DNA from: Letharia columbiana
Lineage: Eukaryota > Ascomycota > Lecanoromycetes > Lecanorales > Parmeliaceae
Assembly: GCF_014066305.1 (NCBI RefSeq)
Contig: NW_023501184.1
Span: forward strand, 1-27,941
DNA: 27,941 nt
Reading direction: 5' to 3'
The translations under genes and the position numbers were made by a program. Each line of letters begins with the position of its first letter. Within the stretch, counting starts at the first letter, position 1. Below the pieces are notes generated by a model, which saw only the letters and a list, made by a program, of their open reading frames with translations, made no database searches and was not told the origin of the DNA. Shown piece after piece: positions 10,245 to 20,105 of this stretch.

Positions 10245-10624
10245 TTAGTATATAAAAGAATAAGATAAAGCTAAGTTAAAAAATCTTAAATTTATATATA
10301 TAGTTAATTATAAATTCGAGGTTACGTCTTTTAACTAGACTATCTAAGTTAGCTCGCTAGTTCTCTCGAGCTCTCTTATTAAAAAAATAGATATACGTTA
10401 TTTATAAATGAGATAACTTTTTTATTCTCTATTAAAATCTTTTAATTTTTTTTAAATTATAGAGCGTAGTTTACGCTTTTACTAAAAAAGTTATAAGATT
10501 TAATCTTATAATTATTTAAAATAAGAAGCTTAAATATCGCTTATTAAAGTTCGCTTATTAAATTTACTCGATAGCTCTAATTTAAAAAATAGATTATAAA
10601 TTTAATTTATAGATTTAAACTCGT
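10245..10624 (-). mobile_element. Family 1 element, copy J
   Basis: A 380-bp minus-strand copy with one internal unit, from TTAGTATATAAAAGAATAAG to ACTCGT (10619-10624). It closely resembles copy I, including the TTAGCTCGCTAG and CTCTCGAGCTCTCTTATT spacer. The two are separated by 155 bp of featureless AT-rich DNA. Confidence 0.75.
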
Positions 10625-11005
10625 ATATATAATATATTAAATTAATATAAAATTTTATTTTATTAGAATTTTATCTATAATATATATATATAATCTATAG
10701 ATTCTTAATATATTAAGCTTAATTATATATATATAAGAGTATTTATAATAATAAGCTATTTACTTAATCTTTTTCTAAAATATTATTATAAACTATTATT
10801 AAACTTAATAAAAAGAATTAATATCGAATAATCTTATATTTAATTAAAATATTTTTATTTTTATTCAATCTTTTCTACTTTATTTAATTTTAATTATTAG
10901 AAATATTTATATAATTTATCTTATTTTATTTATAATAAAAGTTATTATAAAATCTATATTAAGTTATCTCTCGATAGTTATATTAGTATAAATAAGAAAT
11001 TTATA
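10625..11005. other. AT-rich spacer before the gene island
   Basis: Nothing recognisable is seen. Base composition changes sharply at about 11006, from almost pure A/T to ordinary mixed sequence. Confidence 0.7.
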
Positions 11006-11083
11006 GATGGGGCTGAGGCGGTCTCTTATCTGACTCGAGGGTTGAGAGCTTAATGTGTAGATCGTGCGCGGGAGGCTGCATTA

Positions 11084-11269
11084 GTGTGGACGGGAAACTG
11101 TCGGAGGGGGACTGACATAATATCTCCTTGCACATCGAAGACCAATGTCCACCGTCAATGGTTTCTTTCCGTGGCACTGGCTAAAAAAGTATCTGATCCC
11201 TACTTCGTTTACGATGAAATCTACAAACCCTTCTGCGTCAAATCCCTTGTCGTCTCATCTAAGGAATAA
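11084..11269 (+). other. Unexplained open stretch, possible exon remnant
   Basis: A 61-codon frame is open here and ends in TAA. Its second half reads like protein (QWFLSVALAKKVSD, then PYFVYDEIYKPFC), but there is no ATG, no recognised domain and no clear splice link to the patatin sequence 320 bp downstream. It could be a remnant 5' exon of that gene or of an unrelated gene, or chance. Confidence 0.2.
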
Positions 11270-11463
11270 TCTCTGGTGCCATATCACAATTAGGCCATCC
11301 GGGAAAGGCTTGTAGATCACTTTTCTGTGATCAAATACTGGTAGCACGGCGGATCACATCGATCGCGGCAACTTTGGCAGTATAAAAATCTCGTGGGCCG
11401 AACTCCAGAGCAATCAAATATGTTTGCCTGGCCTCCGGCGAGAACCAGAATATGTCTTGAGCT

Positions 11464-12449
11464 GTGGCCATAGCGCGTGTGAGATGTGTGTCAGGATCTT
11501 TGGTCGCCCAGTATTGGGAGTCGGAGTATACATATGAGCTTGAGAGTTGCCTGCTTTGCTTCTCTGGGTGGCTCACGTTTGCTTCGAAGCCGCCCACGGC
11601 CGGCGTGCGAATATTGAGTATTGATGGGGGTGGGATTCGTGCTACTTGAATTTTTGAGAATCCTGCAAAACATCGTCGGGCCCAACTATCCGATCCGAGA
11701 CCTGTTCGACCTTGCTTTTAGAACAAGTTCCGGTGAGCTGTCTCGGTTCATAAAATGATCGTCGCTGACGGCTTTAACAGGTGGATTCATTGTACTAGGT
11801 CTCTTCCACCATCAATGGGGCATTTCTCAGTGTATTCAGACGTTTGACAGTCTGACCCGCAAGTTCTTCGGTACCCGCCTTCGTGCTGGAGGAAGTCCTT
11901 GGTAATTCTTTCGCTACCTACTACGATGCTGATATCGGATGGCTATTCTGATGCCGTCGTTCTAGAAGCCACACTGAAGAGATACTTTGGTCTCCGACAA
12001 CGAATGTTCAAATACCTGCCCGTGAAAATTGCAACAAAAACAGCCGTGACAGCTACTACGATCTCGGATGCTTCACTAGGGTTTTTATCCAACTACAACG
12101 GTGTTGGTGTCCGGCAGGCCGGTTGCGGTAAGTTGATTCGAAGGACACTGTAGCTCGGCGCTGACACTATGTAGGCTACCGGCATCTTCGTCCGGTGGAG
12201 GTTGCTGACGAGCCTTACGTGTGGGAAGCGGATGTTCAACGTATGCTGCTAGGGGAAGGGCAACTTCGGCGGCGCCAATGTAGCGTCTTTCTATAACATA
12301 CACGTGCACCCTCACTGATGTGTCGTAGGCTTTTTCAACCGCTTCAGATATCCACATTAGGTACCTTTCAGGACCGAGGTTTAAAGCACAGCAATCCGGT
12401 TAGGGTTCGCACTTTGCAACTACCCATGCTTTCTACAGCCAGGTTATAA
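11464..12449 (+). pseudogene. Patatin-like phospholipase domain, broken
   Basis: Patatins are lipid acyl hydrolases with a Ser-Asp dyad; fungal relatives often form the N-terminal domain of NLR-like proteins. Four exon pieces are seen, separated by introns 11733-11780, 12128-12174 and 12280-12328 (48, 47 and 49 bp, GT...AG, CTGAC or CTGAT branch sites). In order: the oxyanion-loop motif SIDGGGIR (11617-11640); LEFLRILQNIVGPNYP and DLFDLAFRTSSG (to 11782), with the nucleophile Ser codon at 11726-11728; GFIVLGLFHHQWGISQ; TAVTATTISDASLGFLSNYN; CGYRHLRP; TSAAPM; and GTFQDRGLKHSNPV with the catalytic Asp codon at 12372-12374. Damage: frame loss after GGGIR (TGA at 11647), a second shift near 11897, extra sequence of about 28 bp near 12228-12256, GTSSG changed to RTSSG and DGG changed to DRG. 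The start is uncertain: an in-frame TGA lies just upstream and no ATG follows. No downstream domain remains. The family call is firm; non-function is very likely. Confidence 0.85.
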
Positions 12450-12524
12450 ACTAATAACAAGATCGAGCGTGGAACTACTCTGTATTATCTTCCCGTCACT
12501 GCCCGCTTTATGTAATCTAGCCAT

Positions 12525-13366
12525 CTATTCTGGAGAGGTTGTCTTTTGGCCCTCATCCTCTAGCTGCTGACGCGCCTTGAGCAAACACCCCGCCTCGCCA
12601 TCCAAGTGCACCTGCCATTTCTTCTGCCGAGCCATTTCGCATATCAATCGCCACGCCTCCTGGGTGAGCATAGCCTCACTAACCTTTTTACCAACGATAA
12701 GATGCAACTCCTTCAGCCCCGTGGCCCTGTTCTGTAATGCGCGGATTCCCTTCGTAATCGCCTTTATGCCACCTGTATAACCACCTTTCCAAACGACCTG
12801 GATCTTGTTGATCATGTGAACATGTCTGACATCTTGTAAGAAATTCTCCAGGTCGTCGAAGTCCAAGCACCGAAAGAGGTTCATGCTAAAAAAATAGCAG
12901 ATCGCCGTATTGTAGATGGCCCTCGACACCATGCAGAATCCCACATTCCTGAAATTGTAGACCTCATGCTGCATTCCATTCAGGTTGACGCTCGAGCGCG
13001 GTTCTCCATACCAACGCTCCTCGTCCTCAAATATTTTCCCCATGTCAGCGTCCTTCGTGTCGTCCGGGGCAACTGGGCCGAGAGTGTATGCAGTCGAAAG
13101 TGTATGTTTCTTAAAGCGAAGGAGCAGCACCCCATGCTCCTCCTTTAGGACCAGGTGGTAGATCATTTTCAGAATGTCGTATGGCAGCTTAGAGATAAGA
13201 TTAGGACTGAGTTCGCGCTCGCCTACAGTGCTAGGAAAGTCAGTAAATCCATCAGAACTTGCTCGAGGTACGGCTCAGATTCATCTTACCCCAAAGACCG
13301 TTCGTCTAGTCTTGTCTTCGAGTTCACCGTACTGGATGGATCTCTTCTCTTCGCACGTCGGGCCAT
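12525..13366 (-). CDS. F-box-like fungal protein of unknown function, two exons
   Basis: Proposed gene model: exon 1 13366-13290 with ATG, intron 13289-13231 (59 bp, donor GTAAGA, branch ACTGAC, acceptor CTAG), exon 2 13230-12525 ending in TAG. The splice joins in frame and gives 783 nt, 260 aa. The protein starts with a basic stretch (MARRAKRRDPSS), followed around residues 38-52 by LSPNLISKLPYDILKMIYHL, the LPxxIxxxIY pattern seen at the start of many fungal F-box-like proteins. Later come CMVSRAIYNTA, FRCLDFDDLENFLQDVRHV and VVWKGGYTGGIKAI, and a leucine/charge-rich C-terminus. No membrane segment or signal peptide is seen. Such proteins form a large expanded family in Pezizomycotina with mostly unknown roles; F-box types recruit substrates to SCF ubiquitin ligases, but that is not shown here. 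If the intron is not used, the shorter form begins at ATG 13166 (213 aa). It converges with the patatin pseudogene, whose reading ends 75 bp away. Confidence 0.7.
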
Positions 13367-13430
13367 GTCCTCGGATCGAGCTGGCTGGATATATTTGGTA
13401 TCGACTTGCTGTAGCTATCTGCTGAAAATG

Positions 13431-13680
13431 GCTAGAAATCTACGCCAAGAGTTTCAGACACGCTAATTTCGGTCAATTGAACCGAAGATTAGCCGAGCAT
13501 TGAACTAATCGTATCTACCCCATTTGCACCTTTTTCAATGAGTTCCGATAGGTGTACATCTCCTTGGACTACATGTACACCCTCTTTCAGATTTGAAGAT
13601 GAGTCTTTCTGGTGGGTAGGAGTTGTTGATTATTCTATGAAGCAGGAAGATATAGCCCCACCAAGCAAAGTAGCTATACT
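13431..13680. other. Non-coding part of the gene island with a hairpin
   Basis: No gene is recognised. It lies upstream of the F-box-like gene, so it may include that gene's promoter; no defined promoter element is visible. A perfect 9-bp inverted repeat GGTGTACAT/ATGTACACC (13551-13559 and 13573-13581) with a 13-nt loop could form a hairpin or be a palindromic protein-binding site. Confidence 0.45.
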
Positions 13681-13824
13681 ATGTGTGGACTAGCTGCAAA
13701 AGCCTACAAAGAAGTTATTAAGAAGCTCTACCGCATTAAGCTACCTCACCAACCTTCTAAGCGAGGACCCGAAGGAATAAGTCAGTCGGAGGGTCAATTA
13801 GTAGGTGAGGAAGTGACTGAATAA
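13681..13824 (+). CDS. Short ORF, doubtful
   Basis: An ATG-initiated frame of 47 codons, beginning MCGLAAKAYKEVIKKLYRIK and rich in Lys and Glu. No domain is recognised and no introns are evident. It could be a remnant exon, part of a degraded transposase gene or chance. The sequence to its right (13825-13960) contains many stops in all frames. Confidence 0.15.
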   Translation: MCGLAAKAYKEVIKKLYRIKLPHQPSKRGPEGISQSEGQLVGEEVTE

Positions 13825-14048
13825 AAGGGTTAGAAGAGGGGGTAGAAGTAGCTCCATGAGTGGTTTCATGAGTAGAAAGTAGGAGGTCCGCGTAGAATAT
13901 GAATTTGACTATCTAAGTGCCCTAGACAAGAAAAAACGATAGGGCGACCGTCGTATGTGATTCTCCGGCTTTGTCTCCATCGTCACCTTTCAGAAATCGG
14001 GCAGAACCTCGGTGCCTGGGGCCAGATGAGAAAAATTGGGTGTGGAAC

Positions 14049-14186
14049 ATGACGACGGCGGTGCTCTATGATTACACCCTGCACGTTGCGCGTCAGGCGG
14101 CCGAACTGTGCCAGAAACACGCCCTAATCGACTTGTTGACAGATCTTTGTGTGCGAGACTTATCCAGGGGTGCTATGGTGCAGTAA
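14049..14186 (+). CDS. Short open frame, possible gene remnant
   Basis: The first ATG in this frame is at 14049, giving 45 codons to the TAA at 14184-14186. The frame is open upstream to about 13971, so the coding-like part may be 71 codons and the C-terminal end of a spliced or truncated gene. The translation contains AAELCQKHALIDLLTDLCVR, an amphipathic helix-like stretch. No family is recognised. It lies about 220 bp before the AT-rich flank begins. Confidence 0.25.
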   Translation: MTTAVLYDYTLHVARQAAELCQKHALIDLLTDLCVRDLSRGAMVQ

Positions 14187-14409
14187 CGTTTCGCCCGATG
14201 CCCTACTCTTGCCAGCTCACGCTGCCCAATATGTCTGAAGGAAGAGGAGGAGGATGAGCGGTCCAATGTAGGAGGGTTGTTACTGGAGGGTGGTTGGCCG
14301 TGAGGTAAAAGAAAGGAAAAATTATGTACTCAAACGACTCAAAAACGCTACTCGTATTCACTAGGATTTGCAATTTCTAAAACTTAATCTTTATAATTTA
14401 TCAGTATAT

Positions 14410-14806
14410 ACGAGTAAAGGCCTATGAATTAAATTCATAACCGTTTTTTTTAATCAGGGCTGTCGAGTAAATTTGGTAAGCGGTCTTTAGTAAGCGATCT
14501 TTAGTGAGCGATATTTGAATTCCTTACTTTTGAAGATCTATAGGACCAAATTTTAGAATTTTTTCATTTTTAGAAAGCGCAAATTACGGGCTACAATTTA
14601 AAAAAAAATCTAAAGATTTTAATAGAAGATAGTAAAGTTATTGAAAGGTTAAAAGTAGAAAAAGAGATTTTAATAGTTACGAACGCTAATTTATTTACCC
14701 GCGGTGTCTAACTAAAAAGCGTAGATCTATCGAATTTATAATTAACTATATATATAAATTCAAGATTTTCTAACTTAGCTCTATCTTATTCCATTATATA
14801 TATTAA
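14410..14806 (+). mobile_element. Family 1 element, copy H
   Basis: A 397-bp copy with a single internal unit that borders the gene island on the right. It starts ACGAGTAAAGGCCTATGAAT with an intact palindrome ATGAATTAAATTCAT and ends ATTATATATATTAA. Just before it stands CAGTATATA, which resembles the outer end of another family 1 element. It is less mutated at its start than at its end. Confidence 0.75.
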
Positions 14807-14819
14807 TAATAATTTTATT

Positions 14820-14851
14820 AATTAATATATATAAAAGAATAAGATAGAGCT
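14820..14851 (-). mobile_element. Family 1 terminal fragment
   Basis: Only the outer end of a minus-strand family 1 element is present: TTAATATATATAAAAGAATA followed by AGATAGAGCT. After about 40 bp the complete copy K begins with the same sequence, so this may be a partial duplication or an older copy cut by K. Confidence 0.6.
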
Positions 14852-14891
14852 TCTATTATATATATTAAAAATAATTTTATTAATTAGTATA

Positions 14892-16197
14892 TTAGTATAT
14901 ATAAAAGAATAAGATAGAGCTAAACTAGAAAACCTTGAATTTGTATGTGCAGTCAATTATTAATTCGTTAGGTCTACGCTTTTTAATTAGATACCGCGGG
15001 TAAACAAATTAGCGTCCGTAATTATTAAAAAAATAGATATACGTTATTAACACATAGAATAACTTTTTTATTTTCTATTAACTTTTTAAGATTTTTTTTA
15101 ATTGTAGAAGGAAATTTAGACTTTTAGATAAAAAAAGAATTTCTAAATTTAGTCTTATAATTATTAAAGCGCAAGGAATTCAAATATCGCTCATCAAAGT
15201 TCGCTCGACAGCCGGATAGCCCTGATCAAAAAACAGGTACACATTATTTAATTTTAAAATAACTTTTTTGTTTTCTATTATAATTTTGAGATTTTTTTTT
15301 AAATTATAGAACGAAATGTGAGCTTTCAGATGAAAAAAGAATTTCTAAATTTAGTCTTATAGTTTCAAATATCGCTTATCAAAGTTCGCTCGATAGCCGG
15401 ACAGCTCTGATTAAAAAACAGGTACCTTAGAGGAAATATACGATTAGGGTATGTTACGTGATCTTATTATTGACTCGATATCTGTTATAACTTTCAATCA
15501 ACTTTCAATCAACTTTCAATCAACTTTCAATCAACTTTTTATTGATATTAAATTTTTTATAATAGTAAATTATTCGAAATTCGAAATAAATAGATAATTA
15601 TTTAATAATTCTCTTATTATATATTAAGATTTGAACTAGTTCGAGTATCTCGCTTCGCTTATAATAGCCTATTCATCAACGCCACGTAATTTATTTTTCG
15701 ATTTTTCGATTTTTCGTAAGATATATAGTAGGACTTAAAGAAAAAAATCGAAAAAATTTATATATTATCGCTATTCATTAATTTTCTACTAGTAATATAT
15801 TAATGTATTACTTTATAGCGTAGTATTAAAATAATAATAAATCGATATCTCTTTTATACTCTATTAACTATTCATTAACTATTCATTAATAATAAATTTA
15901 GCTAAATCTTCTATGAATAGAAAGTTTTATATAACTCTATTCGATATACGTTATATAGAACGTAAAATCTGAATATATTCGATGTGTAGTTCTTATTATA
16001 CAAATCGTAATATTATCGCTAATAGTTTATCTATTTTCTATTAATAGTAAATTTCCATATGCAGTAGCTCCCATAAGGTAGATATTTAAAGATAAGAAAT
16101 TCAGATATCGCTTATAAAAGATCGCTTATTAAAATTTACTCGATAGTTCTAATTTAAAAAAAATGATTATGAATTTAATTTCTATATCTTTACTCGT
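14892..16197 (-). mobile_element. Family 1 element, copy K, split by a family 4 insertion
   Basis: The copy runs from TTAGTATATATAAAAGAATA through the GCGTCCGTAATTATTAAA block and two internal units (about 15020-15215 and 15225-15420), is interrupted at 15425-16078, and resumes with GATATTTAAAGATAAGAAAT to finish at ACTCGT (16192-16197). Sequence on the two sides of the insertion does not join at the same point of the unit, so either part of a unit was lost or the insertion hit a third unit. Confidence 0.7.
15425..16078 (+). mobile_element. Family 4 TA-TSD element inside copy K
   Basis: A 654-bp insertion flanked by TA (15423-15424 and 16079-16080). Its left end is CCTTAGAGGAAATA and the reverse complement of its right end is CCTTATGGGAGCTA, an imperfect inverted repeat matching at 10 of 14 bases. 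It contains tandem 11-bp units AACTTTCAATC at about 15491-15535 and the repeated word TTTTTCGA around 15697-15714. There is no open frame of length. Two further diverged copies in minus orientation follow at 16246 and 17421. TA duplication and size suggest a non-autonomous Tc1/mariner-type element. Confidence 0.65.
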
Positions 16198-16245
16198 TTT
16201 ATATAAAAAATTAATTTTATACTTATTAAAATTAATTATAATATA

Positions 16246-17110
16246 TCTTATAAAAATTAGAATATATTAATATTTATCGTTAATAGAGTATAGATTAAGT
16301 ATTAATTAAATTAAATAAATTAAATTATTATTATTATATATTAAATATAATAAGATTTTATATTATATATAACGTATACTAAATAATATTATATAAAATT
16401 TTCTATATATAAGAAATTAAATTTTATTTTATTATTATTAAATACTTAATATATACTTAATAAATAGTAATTAAATAGATAATAAATAGCTAAATCGATT
16501 TTTTCAATTAATATATTACGCTATTAAATAATATATTAATTATTACTAGTATAAAGTTAAATAATATTAATAAGTTCTATACTTTTTAATATTTTCTCTA
16601 AATTTTCTAGCTCTATAGAGCTATATATCTTACTTATATATTAAATTTATATAATAAATTAAAAATAAAGATGAAAGATGAAAGATGAAAGATGAAAGAT
16701 GAAAGATGAAAAATTAAAAATAAAGAATTAAAAATAAAGAATAAAAAATAAAGAATAAAAAATAAAAAATAAAGAACAAAAAAAAAAAAAATAAAAAAAT
16801 AAAAAATAAAAATAAAGAATAGAAAATAAAAAATAAAAAATAAAAATTAAAAAATAAAGATTAAAGAATAAAAAATATAAAATATAAAAAGTAAAAAGTA
16901 AAAAGTAAAAAGTAAAAAGTAAAAAGTAAAAAGTAAAAAATTAAAATTAAAAAATTAAAATTAAAACTAAAAATTAAAAATTAAAAATTAAAAATTAAAA
17001 ATTAAATTAAATTAACGTTAATTTAACGTTAAAAAATCGACGATTATAAGCTAGACGAGTTATTTAAATTAATATAAATTTTAAATAAATAATTTAAAGA
17101 TTATCGATTA
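16246..17110 (-). mobile_element. Family 4 element, older copy 2
   Basis: The start TCTTATAAAAATTAGAATAT is a RIP-mutated form of the family 4 end CCTTATGGGAGCTA. Further matches to the reverse complement of 15425-16078 include ATATAACGTATACTAAATAA (16366-16386), AAATCGATTTTTT near 16493 and TATATATCTTACTTATATA near 16622. It is expanded by an A-rich simple-sequence tract (16667-17012). The match fades after about 17110. Confidence 0.5.
16667..17012 (+). repeat. A-rich compound microsatellite
   Basis: About 345 bp in which the + strand is nearly all purine plus T. In order: about six units of AAAGATG, a mixed AAAAATAAAGAAT region, seven to eight units of AAAAAGT (about 16886-16938) and AAAAATT-type repeats. 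It lies inside the second family 4 copy, where the first copy has only short TTTTTCGAT repeats, suggesting local expansion by slippage. Confidence 0.85.
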
Positions 17111-17420
17111 ATCTTTTAATCTATTTTAAGTTTAAAAGAATTTAATATTATCTTTAATAGACTATTAATTAAAAATCGAATAGATTATATTCGAGATATA
17201 TCTAAGTCGTATATTTTTTCTAAGATATTTATCTATCTAAGATTATATTATTAATAATAATAATATAATTATATATTTAATAATATTAATATTAATATTA
17301 TTAAAGAATTTAATTAAACAATTTTCGAAGTTAAATAATATTCTTTATAATTTAACTTTAATTAATAAATTTAATTTTATAGATAAATAATATAATAATA
17401 TCTTATCGCTTAAATAATTA
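17111..17420. other. AT-rich relic DNA
   Basis: Between the second and third family 4 copies. No gene or known repeat is seen; strongly RIP-degraded, with stops in every frame. Confidence 0.6.
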
Positions 17421-18040
17421 TCTTAAGAAAGTTACTATATATAAAAATTTACTATTAATAGAAATTAGATAGATTATTAGCGATAATAATATAATTTATA
17501 TAATAAAAACTAAATATCGAATATATTTAAATTTTATATTTTATATAACGTATATTTAATAAAGTTATATTAAATTAATAAATATTTATTAAATATTTAT
17601 TAAAATTTAAAAGAGATATCGATTTTTTAATATCTTAATAAGTACTTTTCTATAAAGTAATATATTAATATATTATTAATAGAGAGTTAATAAATAACGA
17701 TAGTATATAAAAAAAAATCGAAAATCTCTTTAAGTTCTATAGTTTTATAGAGTTATATATTTTACTTATATATCAAATTTAAAGAAAATCGAAAAATCGA
17801 AAGATAACTTACGTAACGTTAATAAATAAACTATTATAAGTAAAGCGAGATACTTAAATTAATATAAATTCTAATATATAATAAGAAAATTACTAAATAA
17901 TTTTCTATTTATTTCGAATTTCGAATAATTTACTATTATAGAAAAATTAATATTAATAAAAAGTTAATTAAATATTATAATAAATATTAAGTTAATAATA
18001 TAGTTACGTAATATATTAGAATCGATATAGATGTAATATT
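17421..18040 (-). mobile_element. Family 4 element, older copy 3
   Basis: A minus-strand copy of about 620 bp, apparently full length. It starts TCTTAAGAAAGTTACTATAT after TA (17419-17420) and aligns with the reverse complement of the first copy over its whole length: ATTTACTATTAATAGAAA, AATATCGAATATATTTAA, AGAGATATCGATTTTTTAA, GTAAAGCGAGATACTT and ATTTCGAATTTCGAATAATT. Nearly all differences are RIP-type. The right end is diffuse near 18040. Confidence 0.6.
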
Positions 18041-18041
18041 A

Positions 18042-18176
18042 ATATAGGTATATTAAATAAGATAACTAAGGTATCGAACTATATAAATAAGAAGGAGGTA
18101 TAATATAATAGGGGATGCCTCCGCCAAGGCCCGCTAGCCATAGGGCTGAGGGGTGTGTCAAGGGTACGCTCGTAAC
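18042..18176 (+). repeat. Dispersed repeat, family 5, copy 2
   Basis: The less mutated partner of 7782-7920. The central part (18112-18176) is a small GC-rich island: GGATGCCTCCGCCAAGG, CCCGCTAGCCATAGGGCTG and GGGTACGCTCGTAAC. Similar position and order in both copies show a common origin. No coding frame or defined ends are visible. Confidence 0.55.
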
Positions 18177-18266
18177 ATAATATACTCTTATCGTATATTT
18201 TCTCTAAGATAATAAGATATTTAACTCTTTTTACTTTAATAGCTATTAAGATATATTAAGACTACT

Positions 18267-18396
18267 TAATAAGATAATATTAAAATAACTTAATATTATA
18301 TATATCTACTTTAAAGATATATAGAATAATTAAAATCTTTATAATATATTATAAATTTATAATTAGGTTATATATTTCTTAATAATAGCTTTTATA
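18267..18396 (+). repeat. Dispersed repeat, family 7, copy 2
   Basis: Partner of 308-440 in the same orientation, sharing TAATAAGATAATA, ATATATCTACT, AGATATATAGAATAATTAAA, ATAAATTTATAA and AGCTTTTAT. It is followed by a short (TTTA)n run at about 18403-18424. Confidence 0.5.
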
Positions 18397-19458
18397 CTTC
18401 TATTATTTATTTATTTATTTATTTATATAAACTTAATAATAGTTATAAAATTGCTATATAGAATAAAATAATTATTAATAGATTAGATATATCTAATATT
18501 AAAAAATTATTACTATTTAAGATATTAACTTAAATTAAATTAGTAATTAATTTTTATATAAACTCTTTAAGATATATATTAAATTATTTATTAGAGTAGT
18601 TATATATAAGAGTTTAAGAAAGTAAAGCTTAATTTTATTTTTAAAATTTCCTATTAGTTTTTTTAAAAGATAATATAAATTATTAAGTTTCTAAATAGAG
18701 GCGAATAAAGTCTTTTATTAAATTATAATTATAATATTAAATTTAATATTTTATTTTATTAGATATATTAATTATATATTAATTATATATTAATTATATA
18801 TTAATTATATATTAATTATATATTAATTAAAATAATACTTTATTATAAATAAAATATTTTAAAGATAAAGATAATAATAAGATAAAAGCTATTAAATATA
18901 TAATAATTTGAATAATTTGAATTAATAAGCTCTTTATTATTTCTTTATATTTCTATATTATATTTATTATAAACTAGCTAATCTAGCGAAGAAGTAGATT
19001 TAAAATATTAGATTTATAGAAATAGAGATATAAAGAGTATAATACGAGATTATACGACTTTTTAAGAAATTTAATTTTTCTTAGAAAGCTAGCTATTATA
19101 ATACTAACGTCTTTATATAATTAATAAGTTAAACTTATAATCTCTCTCGAGAAATATATATATTTTTAAAATAAAGCTATTATCTTATATAGAATTAAAT
19201 TCTTAAAATCTTAACTCTTAACTCTATTTATAAAGTTTATATACTAATCTTATATTCTATTACTAATTCTATTTTTAATAAATATCTAAAATTTAATAAT
19301 AAAGAATTTATTTAAGATAATTAAAGTCTAGAAAGAATTAGTTTACGTAGTTTATTTTAAAGAAAACTTCTCTAAAATAGAATATTAATATCTAAATAAA
19401 GATATTCTTAATCTAATTATCTTTAAATATAAAAATATTATTAAAATTCTATTAGTAT
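18397..19458. other. AT-rich relic DNA with an 11-bp tandem repeat
   Basis: No gene is found. At about 18766-18830 there are six tandem units of ATTAATTATAT. The rest is RIP-degraded sequence without recognisable element ends. Confidence 0.6.
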
Positions 19459-20105
19459 TTAATATATATAATAGAATAAGATAGAGCTAAGTTTAAAAAT
19501 CTTAAATTTATATATATATTTAATTATAAATTTAGATTTATTACGCTTTTTAATTAGATCGACTAAGTTATCGCGAGTAAATAAATTAGCGTTCGTAACT
19601 ATTAAAAAAATAGATATACGTTATTAATATATAGAATAACTTTTTTATTTTCTATTAAAACTTAAAGATTTTTTTTAAGTTTTAGAACGAAGTATAGGCT
19701 TTTAGATAAAAAAAGAATTTTTTAAATTTAGTCTTATAATTATTAAAGCGTAAGGAATTCGAATATCGCTTATTAAAGTTCGCTCGATAGCCGAATAGCT
19801 CTAATTAAAAAATAATAGGTGTACATTATTAACATATGGAATAACCTTTTTATCTTCTATTAAATTTTCGAAATTTCTTTTTCAATTATAGAACGAAATG
19901 TGGGCTTTTAAATAAAAAAAGAATTTCTAAATTTAGTCTTATAATTATTAAAGTGCAAGGAATTCAAATATCGCTTACTAAAGTTCGCTCATCAAAGACC
20001 GCCCACCAAAGACCGCTTATTAAAGATCGCTTATTAAATTTACTCGACAGCCCTAATTAAAAAAAATGATTATGAATTTGATTCATACCTTAGGCCTTTA
20101 CTCGT
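19459..20105 (-). mobile_element. Family 1 element, copy L
   Basis: A 647-bp minus-strand copy with two internal units, from TTAATATATATAATAGAATA to ACTCGT (20100-20105). The second half is well preserved: GCTCATCAAAGACCGCCCAC and a tandem series of AAAGATCGCTTATT-like words. The palindrome region carries a small insertion, reading ATTCATACCTTAGGCC. Confidence 0.8.

Larger units (their letters stand above)
11006..14385. other. GC-balanced gene island
   Basis: This is the only part of the window with ordinary base composition, normal codon-like sequence and introns. Both borders are abrupt: on the left at TTTATAGATGGGGCTGAGG and on the right near 14385, 25 bp before family 1 copy H. The content is a broken patatin-domain gene, an apparently intact F-box-like gene and about 1 kb of unclear sequence. 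Such alternation of AT-rich and GC-balanced blocks is typical of RIP-active ascomycetes with many transposons. Confidence 0.85.

Noticed and set aside
11331..11597. 88-codon minus-strand open frame with protein-like composition, opposite the start of the patatin pseudogene
   Set aside because: It begins with GTG (the first ATG leaves 46 codons), has no recognised family, and overlaps on the other strand the stretch leading directly into the patatin DGGGIR motif. It could still be a remnant exon.
11491..11685. 64-codon minus-strand open frame
   Set aside because: Antisense shadow of the recognisable patatin coding sequence.
12085..12357. 90-codon minus-strand open frame
   Set aside because: Shadow of patatin exons 2 to 4 on the + strand; it crosses two clear introns of that gene.
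12577..13466. Several + strand frames and a second minus frame over the F-box-like gene
   Set aside because: They overlap the 260-codon gene in other frames and show no family features.
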